Shown here: positions 1 through 11,990 of the stretch, piece after piece
Position numbering within the stretch: position 1 is the stretch's first letter
Layout of the letters: each line of letters begins with the position of its first letter
Assembly (NCBI GenBank): GCA_946800325.1
Contig: OX326958.1
Coordinates: 15,528,992-15,592,991 of the forward strand
Reading direction: 5' to 3'
DNA: 64,000 bases
DNA from: Luzula sylvatica
Taxonomy: Eukaryota; Streptophyta; Magnoliopsida; Poales; Juncaceae
Position numbers and translations under genes: made by a program
Notes under the pieces: generated by a model
What the model was told of the DNA's origin: nothing
The model's input: the letters and a program-made list of their open reading frames with translations, nothing else
Database searches by the model: none

Positions 1-3000
1 GATTGTGCTATCGCTCCGTTATTGTCACAATATACATCCATGGGACCCGAGATGCTTGGCACAACGCCAAGTTCCATCACGAACTGTCGTAGCCAGACAG
101 CCTCCTTTGCGGCTTCCGAAGCCGCGATGTATTCCGCTTCAGTTGTAGAATCAGCCACTGTCTTCTGCTTGGAGCTTTTCCAAACAACAGCTCCGCCATT
201 AAGCGTGACGACATAACCACTTTGAGATTGGAAATCGTCCGGGCAAGTTTGGAAACTAGCATCTGTATATCCTTGGATAATCAGATCTCTTTCCGAACCA
301 CCATAGACAAGAAACATATCTTTAGTATTCCTGAGATACTTAAGAATGCTCTTGACTGCGGACCAGTGAACTTCCCCGGGATCAGACTGATAGCGGGAAG
401 TCACACTCAACGCATATGCGACATCTGGTCTAGTACATATCATGGCACACATGATCGATCCTATAGCCGAAGCGTATGGGATCCGACTCATTCGCTCACG
501 TTCAGCATCCGTTGAAGGACACTGAGCCTTAGTGAGAGCGATGCCATGTGACATTGGCAGAAATCCTTTCTTGGATTGCTCCATGTGAAACCTAGTTATC
601 ACTTTGTCAATATATGTACTTTGACTTAATCCGAGAAGTCTTCTCGATCTATCTCTATAGATCTTCACACCTAAAATATAGGCGGCTTCTCCTAAGTCCT
701 TCATTGCGAATTGACTACCCAAATATGCCTTAACCTGGTTAAGCATTGGGATGTCATTTCCAATGAGTAAGATGTCGTCCACGTACAAGATGAGGAATAC
801 GACCAAACTCCCACTGAATTTCTTGTATACACAAGGTTCCTCGATATTTTGAATGAAACCATACTTTGCGATGACCTCATCGAATCGTATGTTCCACGCA
901 CGAGATGCTTGTTTTAATCCATAAATGGATCTCACAAGCTTGCACACTTTATTCGTATTCTTTGGATCGACAAAACCCTCGGGTTGTGTCATATACACAT
1001 CCTCGGTAAGGTTCCCGTTAAGGAAAGCGGTTTTGACATCCATCTGCCATATCTCATAATCGTGATATGCAGCTATCGCTAAAAGAATGCGAATACTTTT
1101 AAACATGGCTACTGGAGAAAACGTTTCATCATAGTCTATACCATGAATTTGCTTGAAACCTTTCGCCACCAGTCTTGCTTTAAAAGTGTGTACATTACCA
1201 TCCATGTCGGTTTTCTTCTTGAAAACCCATTTGCACCCAACGGTCTTAGCACCATTAGGTAGATCAATAAGATTCCAAACCTTATTATCATACATGGATT
1301 GGATCTCGGTTTTCATGGCGTCATGCCATTTCGAGGAATCCAGGCTAGACATAGCACCTTTGTAGGAGGTTGGCTCGTCATCTAGAGTCAACTCATCATC
1401 GTCATTACTAATGAGAAATCCATATCTCTCAGGTTCTTGACGATTCCTACTAGATCTACGTATAGCTTGTGTACTAGATTCAGGTTCACCATCCAATGGT
1501 AACTCAGAATCTTGTTCCAGATCAACTTGTTCACTTTGTGGTTCTCGAATTTCTTCGAGATCAATTTTACTCCCACTGGCTTGACGATCTAGGAATTCCT
1601 TCTCTAAGAAGTGTCCTCGTCGAGCCACGAAAACCTTGTTTTCGCTAGGCAAGTAAAAGTAGTATCCTTTTGTTTCTTGAGGATACCCCACAAATAAACA
1701 CTTGTCTGATCTTGGCTCGAGTTTTTCCGTCAATAACCTTTTGACGTATGCCTCGCAAACCCAAATCTTTAGATAAGACAATGATGGAACCTTGCTATGC
1801 CATATCTCATATGGTGTCTTGTCAACTGATTTGGTCGGAACTCTATTCAGTATATGAACGGCCGTTTGAAGCGCGAAACCCCAAAATGACTTTGGCAAAT
1901 CCGTTCGACTCATCATCGAGCGAACCATGTCTAACAAGGTCCTATTCCTCCTCTCGGACACTCCATTCCATTGGGGTTGTACCAGGTGGAGTCCATTGTG
2001 ATACTATACCACAATCTCGAAGATAGTCCTCAAACTCATAGGTCAAGTATTCGCCACCTCGATCCGATCGAATGGCTTTTACTTTCTTGCCCAGTTGAAG
2101 TTCTACTTCGTGTTGAAACTCTTTGAATTTCTCAAAAGTTTCACTTTTGTGACGCATTAAGTATAGATATCCATATCTACTATAATCGTCAGTAAAAGTC
2201 ACGAAATAGCGATACCCATTTCTAGCCTCGACACTCATCGGTCCACATACATCGGAATGTATGAGGGCCAACACATCTTTCGATCTTTCTCCTTTCTTGG
2301 AGAAAGGTGTCTTTGTCATCTTACCCATCAAACAAGATTCGCAATTTTCTATTGACTCTAAGTCAAAAGAATCTAGCACTCCATCCTTTTGGAGTCTAGC
2401 AATGCGTTTCTCGTTTATGTGTCCGAGACGACAATGCCATGAGTATGTTTCATTAGTTTGAGTAGTATTTATGTTATAAATGGACTGATTATTGTTGTTA
2501 TTATCTAAATCCAAGACATATAGACCATTTTCAACTAGAACATTACTAAAGAAAATGCCATTCTTGCGAATAAAACAATCATTAGTACCAATAACTAATT
2601 CATATCCATCCGCAATAAGTCTAGAAACAGAAATAATACTCCTACTCAAAGTAGGTACATAACAACAATTATCCAAAACTAAAATAAGTCCATTTGGCAA
2701 AGTTAAATCATACGTCCCTTCGGCTAATGCTGCTACTCTAGCTCCATTCCCGACGCGTAAATCAACTTCGCCACGAATCAAAGATCTTCTACTTCTTAGG
2801 CCCTGCATATTATTACAAATATGAGTCCCACATCCAGTGTCCAACACCCATGATAATGAAGTAAAGAAATAAGATTCGATAACAAAAATACCTGATGCCG
2901 GTGTGTCCAAGGAAGCGGTCTTTTGCTTGCTCTCCCTTAGGAAGATCTCGCAATCACGCTTCCAATGCCCCTCCTTGAGGCAGTGGAAACACTTCTTGTC

Positions 3001-3744
3001 ATCCTTGGCTTTCTTGCCCACAGGCTTAGGCGCAACCTTGTTACCCTTTGCCTTCCTCTTCTTGTTTTTGTTCCCATTGCTTGGACTCTTCCCTTCAACC
3101 ACCAATACTTCCGAAGTCCTAGACTTCATGTACCGTGGTTTCATGTCAGCTTCGAATGTTCTGAGCATTCCGATAAGCTGGGGAATGGTCCTTTTCATGT
3201 CTGACATGTGGAAATGCGAAATGAACGAATCGAAACTCGGTGGTAGCGACAACATGATCAAATCAGTTTGTAACTCCACCTCGAATTTTATGCCAAGCCT
3301 CTCAAGATGATCGAAATATCCTTTCATCTTGAGAAGGTGCGAGCTAACAGGCGTACCATCTTGCATCTTGCATTGCGTCGCATTGCCAAGAGCTTGGTAC
3401 TTCTCCACCCTTGCTTGAACCTGAAACATCTCCCTGAGCTGTTTCATAATCTCGTATGCATCCTGTTTCTCAAACTGGATTTGATATTCAGGAGTCATAG
3501 TAGCCAACATGAGGCATGTGACATCATTCGAATCGTCCATCATGGTCGTATATTCGAATGTCTCATCCTCAGTTGCTTTATCCCCTGGCACAGGAGGGAT
3601 AGGCGTCTCCAAGACATGTGCCTTTCCTTCCTGTTTCAGAACGAATCCCAGATTCCTCTGCCAGTCGAGAAAATTCTTTCCGTTCATTCGTTCCCTTTCC
3701 AAAATGGAACGCAAACTGAAGCGGTTATTACTTGGTAAAGCCAT
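1..3744 (-). pseudogene. Copia-1 gag-pol polyprotein with one frameshift, 3' end outside window
   Basis: The polyprotein for retrotransposition starts at ATG 3744 with a UBN2-type Gag, then a CCHC zinc knuckle (CFHCLKEGHWKRDC, near residue 255), an aspartic protease site (LDTGCGTHIC), a GAG-pre-integrase segment (HCRLGHI) and an integrase core (HSDVCGPM, FTDDYSRYGY, SDRGGEY). One extra A near 1980 (in TPPGTPQWNG) breaks the frame. After a -1 correction the frame stays open to base 1 through the RT ([15 protein letters not shown] near 774-785) and RNase H ([14 protein letters not shown]). Whether the frameshift is biological or an assembly error cannot be told here. With it, the full polyprotein cannot be made without frameshifting. 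Confidence 0.9.
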
Positions 3745-5075
3745 GAATTCTACAATTTTTTAAAAATAATGTAATTAATAACGTGGTCTTTCATATATTA
3801 AAATTCATTTTTAAATAACTTGAAATACCCATTATTTTATCATTTCAAATAGCCCCCACTATTGAAACGGAGATTTGATACCTTAAATCTCATAATGGAC
3901 AAGATCCCTATTTAACGTATTTCTAAGGTGACTATGGCCAACCACTTAAAATTACATCACGTCGGGTAGGACGGTGTCCAATCATCTCCAAGACGATTCT
4001 TGCTTTATTCGTGAGGTCCGGTATTGAGTCCAACTCAAAACCAGAGTGTGTGTACCTCACTCCTTGCCCCAAACCCTAGCCTAGCTAGTGAATTGGTCAA
4101 GTCCAAACCACAAATGGAATATCATTCAATCAGCGAATTGACATGCCAGACTATGGCCATGCAACACGTCAATTCCTAATCAATGCATGCCTTCCTTGCT
4201 ACGCACGTGTAAATCTGTGCCAGACTATGGCCATGCAACACAGATAAACAAACACTAGTCTAGAAGGTTCCATTTAGGGAGACATAAGACTTGATAATTA
4301 CGTGGGAGGATTTTACTTTTTATTAAAATCATTTATTTTATTCATTCACAATAACAAATAAAATTATGGTATAGCATATAGGCCTTTTAGTTTTATGAGC
4401 AATCATAAAACCCTAAAATTCCCAACCCTAAAACCCAAGATGATTCATTGCTTCATGTGAAGATCCAATCTTCGTGTCGTGTCGTCTTCGTGTCGTCTTG
4501 CCTTGAAGGTCCTTCTTCAAAACTAAACCTATTTTATTTTATTACAACTTTGGAAGACTCACCGGTCCCCACATAATTAAATAAAATACAATTTGGAAAG
4601 CTCACCGGCCCCCACACAACACACATTACAAGCAACACAAACAATCATCCCCGTTTTAGGCTATATGCTATACCGTATCGAATTTATAAATTGGAAATTT
4701 TAAAATTATTGGGCATTTTTGACAGAAAAAAAAATTGGTTGTCCAGAAAATTGTTCGAACGATCGCAACTCCAAGTTCGATCGAGAAACGTCAGAAAAAA
4801 AAATTTCAACATTTTTACTCTTTTTTTTTTTTTTTTTTTTGAACCAGAAATAGGTCCGTTCGAACGCAACTCCAAGTTCGTTCGAACAGATCAGTCCGTT
4901 CGAACCGAACACTAGGTTCGTTCGACCAGACCAGTTCGTTCGAACGCAACTCCAAGTTCGTTCGAACGTACCCTATTCTGTCAGCTTTTCTAATTTCTGA
5001 AATTCAGCCCTAAAATTCTAAAATTTCCTAAATTCGAATTAAATCATCGATTTTCGATGGTTTTAACGAGCGATT
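3745..5075 (-). other. Copia-1 long untranslated leader between PBS and gag
   Basis: This 1.3 kb non-coding stretch lies between the primer binding site and gag. It holds three copies of GGCCATAGTC on the minus strand (plus-strand positions about 3930, 4149 and 4223) and an array of GTTCGAAC palindromes nearer the PBS (4853-4975). The same order of elements recurs in Copia-3 (35160-35640) and Copia-4 (55570-55930). It also has a poly-T run (about 4819-4840). No gene is seen in it. Confidence 0.7.
4853..4975 (-). repeat. CGTTCGAACG palindrome array in Copia-1 leader
   Basis: Six copies of a palindrome centred on TTCGAA (some one base off) come in pairs with centres about 22 bp apart. They are separated by spacers such as CAACTCCAAGTT. 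Similar palindromes occur in this element's LTR at 5503-5642. Confidence 0.85.
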
Positions 5076-5087
5076 GCTCTGATACCA
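5076..5087 (-). other. Primer binding site (initiator Met-tRNA type)
   Basis: On the minus strand this reads TGGTATCAGAGC, the standard plant Copia PBS complementary to the 3' end of initiator methionine tRNA. It lies one base inside the LTR. The same spacing is seen in Copia-3 at 34236. Confidence 0.9.
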
Positions 5088-5480
5088 CTGTAGGATTACG
5101 CACGCTTATATCAAAGTGTGCAGCGGAAATTAGTTCACGTGCGTAACCTAATTCTACCCTGGATCACGCCCTAAAACCAACGAAAAAGGAAGAGTTGGAA
5201 ATAATTACCTCGTACAAGTTAGTACGTGTCGATTACTTCTCCAAATCCGTGAACCTTCTCCAAGAATCGCTCGTGCAATCCCTCTACTCGTGTCCACCTC
5301 GATTTCGTCCGATCGGAAATCGCCAACGCCGTTCTAGTCGCCGTCACGATTAAATCTCTCAAGATCCTTGCTCGAATCTCCCTCTCAATCTCTCAGATCT
5401 AATCTGAATTCTGTGGAAGAAGAAGAGAAACGACGGCTCAAAACCCTAGAAAACTTAGGTCAAATTCCGGAATCAGAACT

Positions 5481-5491
5481 TTATATATATA
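5481..5491 (-). promoter_or_regulatory. TATA box of Copia-1 LTR
   Basis: TATATATATAA on the minus strand lies inside the LTR, just downstream of the U3 palindromes, where the R region would begin. Confidence 0.6.
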
Positions 5492-5502
5492 GGAAACAGG
5501 TC

Positions 5503-5642
5503 AGTTCGAACGAACTTAACATAGTTCGTTCGAACGTACTCAGTTCGTTCGAACGCACCTAAATGTTCATTCGAACGAACCCACTTCTGTTTATCACGAA
5601 TAAGTCCGTTCGAACGCACTGATATAGTTAGTTCGAACGAAC
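5503..5642 (-). repeat. TTCGAA palindromes in the U3 of Copia-1 LTR
   Basis: At least five GTTCGAAC-type palindromes lie just upstream of the LTR TATA box. They have the same core as the leader array at 4853-4975, so the motif sits both in the promoter region and in the leader. Confidence 0.8.
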
Positions 5643-5660
5643 CTTATTCTGACTGCAGAA

Positions 5661-6326
5661 TTGCCTATTTATATAAATTCTTCCAAGTTAATTCTTAAGC
5701 CATATTTTCTTTCACATTCTCCATCATTTTTCACCAAACTCATTTCATCACAGAAGTCAGGTTCTTCTAAATCAAATTCTCCAGTTTCATCTAATAATAC
5801 TCAAATATCTGCAAATAAACAAACTAAAATAAATGAATATTTTCATACCTTGAACACAAATAATAATATAGAAAATACCTTTCAGAATACTGAAGAAACA
5901 CAAGTCAGTACTGAGCAGCAAGTCTCCAATGAATAAATACAAACAAGCAAGTCTCCAATGAATAAATACAAGTCAGAATACTGAAATAACATACAAAAAC
6001 AAAATCATATAAAAAACATTAATAACAAGTATAAATTAGAAGAACAAAGAAGAAGTTCTAGATTACAAAGCAAACAAGCTGGCCATTATAGCTCTCAAGT
6101 TGAGAAAGCTCAAATGAATAAATACAAGGAAGTTCAAAAGGAGAGGAGTAGGAAGGAAAAAAATAAACTTAAAAGTGAAATAAATATTTCAACACTAAAT
6201 CTGGAAAGTAATCAAGAAATAAAGTCTAAAGAAGAAATAATCAATATTCTCTCATCAACTGGTATAGAAATAACAGAGTCTATATCAGAACAAATTCATG
6301 ATTTAACAGGAGATACTTGTAATTAA
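5661..6326 (+). pseudogene. Possible LINE ORF1 remnant
   Basis: Two short open segments (5661-5936 and 6114-6326) are rich in Lys, Asn, Ser, Gln and Glu. They are separated by stop codons and by a local duplication near 5915-5965, in which a roughly 24-base segment occurs twice. The position upstream of the endonuclease frame suggests a broken ORF1. No RNA-binding domain can be recognised, so this is inferred from position only. Confidence 0.35.
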
Positions 6327-6358
6327 GTATCAGTTTAATAGAAGAGTAAATAATATTA

Positions 6359-9300
6359 ATGATATATAAAAAACTTAAAAAAATTTCATGGAATGTTAGA
6401 GGTCTTAATTCAGATACTAAAAAGGACTTAGTTAAAAATAATATTATTAGTGAAAATATTGATATTTGTTGTTTCCAAGAAACAAAAATAGGATTATTTA
6501 ATGATAAAACAGTAATGGATTGTTGTGGTCAAGAATTAAATGGTTATGATTTCTTAGAATATAAGGGTGCATCAGGAGGAATCTTAATATCTTGGAATAA
6601 AAATTTATTTAACCAAATTAATGTTAAAAAGTATAGTCATGCTATATCAATAACTCTTCAAACAAAATGGGATGGGTCAAGTTTTTTACTAACAGGTATT
6701 TATGGCCCTACAAAAGTTAAGGATAAATTAGATTTTTTAGATGAATTAAATGAAATTGCAACTTCAAATAGTTTGCCATGGATATTAATGGGTGATTTTA
6801 ATATTATACTAAATTCTTCTGAAAAAACTTGTCATAGTAAAACTAATAGATATTCAAAATTATTTAGGGAATTTATTAATAATAATCAATTAATAGATCT
6901 TAATTTAAAAGGGCAAAACTATACATGGTCTAATTCACAATCAAAAGCCAAGCTTGATAGGATAATAATTGATACAAAATGGTTAAAATTATATCCTAAT
7001 TCCCAGTTAAATGCAAGAATAAATACTTGCTCAGACCACATACCTCTATTATTTGAGTCAAATACTAATTACCCAATATTCAATGAATTTAGGTTTGAAG
7101 TTAAATGGTTAAAATTAAATGAGTATAATAACCTAATAGAAACAGTTTTAAAAAGTGGTGAGAGTAACTCAATTGATGAATTATTTTTAAAGTTCAAAGA
7201 TTTAGGAAATAAATTAAAAAATTTAAACAAAAATTTGAATAATAAATATAAGATTCAATTGGATAATTGTAAAAATGTTGTTAAATGGTCAGATCATATT
7301 GGGGATATTAGGGAATTAACAGATATTGAAAAATGGTTAAAAATTCAAGCTAAATTAAGATTAGAAAATCTAATTTTAAATGAAAAATTGTATTGGAAGC
7401 AGAGATCAAAGTTTAATTGGGTAAGTCAAGGTGATGCAAATACAAGATTTTTCCATCTACATGCTTCAATTAAAAAATCCAATTCAATGATTTCTATATT
7501 AAAAGATAAAAATGGAGTAGAATTCAAAGATCATAAAGAAAAATCTAATCTATTGTTCTCATTCTATAGAGATTTAATAGGTCAAGAGTCAATTAATAAT
7601 AAAGAATTTGGAAATATTAATTTAAATAAAATATATTCACATAATGATTTTGATCTGTCTTATTTAGATAATGATTTCAATATAGAAGAACTAAATATTG
7701 CACTTAAAAGTTGGAAGAATTATAAAAGTCCAGGTCCTGATGGCTTTGTAGGCGAATTTTTTAGGAAAAATTGGGACTTGTTAAAAATTGAGATTTTAAA
7801 TTTATTTAATAAGGAAGCAAAATTAGGGTTGAAAAACTTTAATTCATCATATATTTCATTAATTCCTAAGAAAAAAAATGCAATTGAACCCAAAGACTTT
7901 AGACCTATAAGTTTAATATCATGTATTCAAAGAATTTTCACAAAAGTTTTATCAAACAGATTAAGCCTTAATATTGATCAAATGATATCTAAAAATCAGT
8001 TAAGGTTTTTGAAAGGGAGAAATATCTCAGAAAATTATGTATATGCTAGAGAGGTTTTATGTTTATCTAACAGAGAAAAAATACCATTAATAATTTTAAA
8101 ATTAGATATACATAAAGCCTTTGATTGCGTATCATGGGACTTTTTATTAAATATTTTAAAATCCAGGGGCTTTGGTGAGAATTATATTACTTGGATTAAA
8201 AATTCAGTTTTACCAGGGACTGCTAGGGTAATTTTAAATGGGCACCCTGGTAAATTCATACATTTAAAAAGAGGCTTCTACACACTTATTTTTATTAGTT
8301 ATGGATGTTCTATCTAAATTATTAGAAACACTAAGTGATAAAGGATATATTATAAAACCTATAAAAAATATTTATACCAGTTTATACTATGCTGATGATT
8401 CAATACTTTTTTTAAAGCCAGAAATTGCTAATATTAAAAGAGTTAAATTCATATTAAACTTATTTGGACAAGAGTCAGGTGTTAAAATGAATTTTCTAAA
8501 GTCTGAAGTTATTGGTTTGAATGTTACTGATGAAGTAATGCTTCAAATTTCAAAAGAATTGGGATGTCCAATTGGTGTGTTACCAATTACTTACTTGGGA
8601 TTACCCTTACATTTTAAAAAACCTTCTAAAATTGAATTCAAAAAAATAATTGAAAAAATATCTAATAAATTATCTGGATGGAAGGGTAGTCAAATAAGTA
8701 AGGCTGGTAGATTGGTATTATTAAATTCTACTTTAACTGCAATGCCCATATATTATTTTAATGTGTTTAAATTTCCTAAATGGGCCATTAAAGAAATAGA
8801 CCAAATTAGAAAACAATTTTTTTGGAAAGGCACTAAAAAACCTGGATTTAATTTAGTTAATTGGGATATAGTCTGTCAGCCTAAGATTAAGGGTGGTTTA
8901 GGTGTTATTAATTTAGAATTATTTTATACTTTAGAGACTAAGTTAGATTGGTATAATCTAGTTGAAAATCCTATTAATATAGATGAAGATCTTTCTTACA
9001 CTAATAAAAACATTTCATATTTTTGGAAAGAAGTTTTAAAAAATTCAGACTTTTTTAATCAAAGTATGAATATAATAGTAGGAAATGGTGAAAATTCAAG
9101 TTTTTGGACAGGAAGATGGTGTGAAAAACCTCTAAAACTAAAATTCTCTGAGTTATATTCCTTTTCAAATAACAAACAAGGAACAATCTCATACTTTTTA
9201 AAAATTATGAATGAAACCAATATATATAATAGTCTAGGAATCAACATACCAGTTTCAAATATAGCTCATGATCAGTTGCTTCAATTGCAGCACATTTGTA

Positions 9301-9905
9301 ATTCTCTTGATCTCCAGCAATCTCAAAAAGACTCCTTTAAATGGGCTTGGAATAATACTGGATCCTTTACCTGCAATAATGCATATAATCATTTAGTCCA
9401 AGGGGTATATATAAAAGCTAATTACTTTAAATTATGGAAAATTAAAATTGAACTAAAAATAAAATTATTTCTTTGGCTATTATATATTAATAAGATCCTT
9501 ACCATTGACAATCTTAAGAAGAAAGGATGGGTCTCAGTTAATAGATGTGTGCTATGTAGAAAAGAGGAAGAGAGTGTTATTCATTTAACAGAGCAATGTA
9601 GCTTTGTCCAGAATATATGGCTGCAAATATGTGGAAAAATGAATATTAATATTAGCTTATTAGGAATTCAATTTAAACCATTAGAGCTAATAATAAATCT
9701 AAAGAAATTCAAAAAAGAGAAAGTACTTATCTGTATTCTGTTGTATCAGATATGGTTGGAGAGATGTCGTAGGATATTTGATAACAAATCCCTCACTGAA
9801 AATCAAATTATAGAAAGAATTAATTATGAGTATCACATAAATAATTTGGTTCAAAATCCTATTAGAAATCAAATTTCAGGGAGCATGATACAAATCAAGG
9901 ATTAG
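6359..9905 (+). pseudogene. LINE ORF2 (endonuclease-RT-zf-RVT) broken in the RT core
   Basis: The frame opens at 6359 with an APE-type endonuclease: WNVRG, QETK, YGP, GDFN, LDR and SDH motifs in order over about residues 5-225. The reverse transcriptase follows, with SPGPDGF, RPISL, KLDIHKAFD and, after 8301, YYADD, TYLGLP and GRLVLLNS. The C-terminal zf-RVT has CVLCRKEEE..HLTEQC near 9545-9600. At about 8272-8300 the frame shifts and the RQGDPLSP motif expected between KRG and LF is missing: a small deletion of roughly 15-20 bases. Both sides are otherwise open, so a single lesion inactivates a nearly full-length (about 1180-residue) ORF2. Confidence 0.9.
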
Positions 9906-10362
9906 ATAAAACAAATAATTCAATTCAAATCAAATTATAGTAAATGAAACAAATCAAGGATTAGATAAAACAAATAATTCAATTGAACAGGATTTTCTTA
10001 TGATTGAACATGAAAACCACACTGATAGAAATCAAATTTCAGGGAGCATGATACAAGGAATGATAGACGAAATGGAGCAAACCAGAAGTTATACTGGGGA
10101 AGAAGCTTTTACCACTTCAAGTACCGGTTTAAACAATGCAATTGATGAAGGTTTGCGAATGACAAGGGAGAAAACGAGTAGAGTTGGAAGCAGTCAACAA
10201 GAGCTACCAGAGCAAAGGATCGAATCGAATAAAAAATCAAAGCAATCCGATAATGGAATCTGGTGGTTTCAAAAAGATTTAACAACAAAAGACCAGTGCA
10301 AAATCCAAATAGAAGCAGCAAATCATGACGGGAGTGTTGAAGATCATACCTTATCGATGATT

Positions 10363-10590
10363 TGCAGAGGGTTGTCAGATCTACTCGAGGAGACGTGATG
10401 TAACGAGAGGAAGCGAGATCTACTCAAGGAGACGAGATGTAACGAGGGTAAGCGAGATCTACTCGATCTGCAGAGGCTTGTCAGATCTACTTGAGGAGTC
10501 GTGATGTAACGAGAGGAAGCGAGATCTACTCGATTTGCAGAGGCTTGTCAGATCTACTCGAGGAATCGTGATGTAAGGAGAGGAAGAGAG
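10363..10590 (+). repeat. Imperfect tandem repeat in LINE 3' region
   Basis: About four units share GAGATCTACTCGA and GATGTAACGAGAGGAAGC, with longer units of roughly 65-70 bases containing GCAGAGGCTTGTCAGATCTA. Two shorter direct repeats lie upstream (9865-9894 with 10028-10056, and 9893-9925 with 9953-9983). Confidence 0.8.
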
Positions 10591-10739
10591 ATTTGATTAA
10601 GGTGGTTTTGAGGAAAGAGAGCTCTGATGAAGCGTGAAGAAGAAAATAAGTGTGAGGTAGAACAGAAGACCTAATGATGGCGGCGAATGAAGAACAGAAT
10701 GAAAAAAGAGAAAGCAATCAACCGCTGAGTGCTATTTGT

Positions 10740-11439
10740 ACGCTAGGGTTTCAATTCTGGAATTCTAGAGTACATGGAATTCCTTTTTCCTGGATTTCAA
10801 AATTCAAGGGAATTGGAATTATTATGTTGATGTAGTATAGTTTTTATGAGTATGATATAAGGGGTGTTTAGGATAGTTTCTAAAATTTTATGGGAAATAC
10901 CTCTCTATACTTGTAATAAGCAATATTATTATCAATATAATTTAATAGATGTTGAACGTAAGAACCTACTCTATTTTCATCAAAAAAAAAAGAATCACAA
11001 ATTCTTTGGAAGAACAACACAACCAACAATGGCAAACACGTTAGGAAAAATGTGTTTAATTTACTCGACACCACCATACATCTGTCATTGCACCATCATA
11101 ACCTCTATCCTCAAGTACCTAATTTATAAAAAAAAATTGATTAATATTAAAAAATAAATTAATTAATATTAAAAAATATACTTGCAATAGCATTTTTGGA
11201 AAACAAAAGCTTTAAAATTCTGAGAAAAAGGGAAAATTACCAAAAGAAGTTTTAAAATGTAAAAAATCAAAAAATACCCTCAAAATGACAGAAATTAGAA
11301 ACAAAATCACTTAATATCGGTACCACGGTACTATGTTGGAAAAAAAACAGAACAAACAGAGAGAAGGAAATAGAGTTGATGTGCATGTGAAAAAATAAGG
11401 TGATTTTGTTCTTTTGGAAAGTGATAAATATAACAAATT
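10740..11439. other. LINE tail and AT-rich intergenic DNA, no gene seen
   Basis: This is mostly AT-rich sequence with a candidate poly(A) near 10982-10991 and a duplicated AATTAATATTAAAAAAT-type segment near 11135-11175. No coding region or RNA gene can be supported. Confidence 0.5.
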
Positions 11440-11612
11440 AGTAAGTATTTCACAAAGATTAGTGTAGTCTAGTGGTAAAATTGTTGTTTGGGAGATAGAA
11501 AGTTTTGAGTTCAAGATCCACAAGGCACATATTTTGATTTTTTTTTTTTTTATTCCCCCCCCCCCCTATAAAATCCGGCCCCCCTTATATATGGATCCTG
11601 GATCCGCCCCTG
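11440..11612 (-). mobile_element. End of a hAT-like non-autonomous element with tRNA-like segment
   Basis: The right end GGATCCGCCCCTG matches the CAGGGGCGG-type terminal inverted repeats of hAT-like elements, such as the one at 57839. Just inside are a run of Cs (about 11556-11569), a T run, and a tRNA-like stretch (11459-11525) with an A-box-like TAGTCTAGTGG and a B-box-like GTTCAAGATCC. The other end was not found. Confidence 0.5.
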
Positions 11613-11814
11613 GTTACGGACACAAATCTTGCTAGAGAAATGGAGATTCCACACCTAAGGGCAAATATGCTAAGGGTTGATGTGTATGTGAGAGAGAGAA
11701 ACAAGACAAGTTGACCAAGGATGGAGGGTGATGGCTCATGGGACAACACCATCGCGAAGTCTGCCAATCGGAGAACAAATTGATGGAGAAGGTCTTAAAG
11801 AGTTTGATGGGACT

Positions 11815-11990
11815 AGGAATGTCAACGGGACGGGTCGGGTTCGGGACGCCTCTCCCATATCCGAACCTGAAATTTCGGGGATTCTCCGAACCCGAATAAA
11901 AAATCTCTGCGAATATAAAATCATACCCGAACCGGAACCCGCGGGTAAATTTGTACCCGGAGAAACACGTTACCCGAAATATTTATATTT
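11815..11990. repeat. Dispersed repeat with inverted CGGGTTCGGG / CCCGAACC segments
   Basis: The local GC content is much higher than its surroundings. The forward GGGTCGGGTTCGGG is followed by GAACCCGAAT, CCCGAACCGG and CCCGCGGG in the opposite sense. This resembles common plant MITE-like repeats, but no clear target-site duplication was found. Confidence 0.4.

Larger units (their letters stand above)
1..5657 (-). mobile_element. Ty1-copia retrotransposon Copia-1 (3' part beyond window)
   Basis: Read on the minus strand, this contains a 5' LTR (5657 to 5089), a one-base spacer, a primer binding site, a 1.3 kb non-coding leader, and gag-pol from 3744 to the window edge. The domain order gag, protease, integrase, reverse transcriptase, RNase H is the Ty1-copia order. 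The 3' LTR and target-site duplication lie outside the window, so intactness cannot be fully judged. Apart from one frameshift, the polyprotein is open over all visible 3.7 kb, so the copy looks fairly young. Confidence 0.9.
5089..5657 (-). repeat. Copia-1 5' LTR
   Basis: The PBS-proximal boundary is clear: TGTAGG on the plus strand, i.e. the LTR ends CCTACA on the minus strand. The outer boundary at 5657 (TGCAGTCAG on the minus strand) is inferred, because the partner LTR is outside the window. A TATA box and upstream TTCGAA palindromes fit the U3-R-U5 order. Confidence 0.65.
5658..10990 (+). mobile_element. AT-rich L1-type LINE
   Basis: This is a plus-strand non-LTR retrotransposon. It has an upstream lysine/asparagine-rich remnant, an ORF2 with endonuclease, reverse transcriptase and zf-RVT domains, about 1 kb of 3' sequence and a candidate poly(A) near 10982-10991. 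The 5' limit is taken as the edge of the Copia-1 LTR. No target-site duplication was found, so both ends are approximate. The coding strand is very A-rich. Confidence 0.75.

Noticed and set aside
2903..3738. Plus-strand open frames of 79-143 codons
   Set aside because: They are antisense shadows of the Copia-1 Gag frame on the minus strand.
11459..11525. Possible tRNA gene
   Set aside because: A and B box-like strings are present, but no acceptor stem or anticodon stem forms a cloverleaf. Treated as a tRNA-like piece of a transposon.
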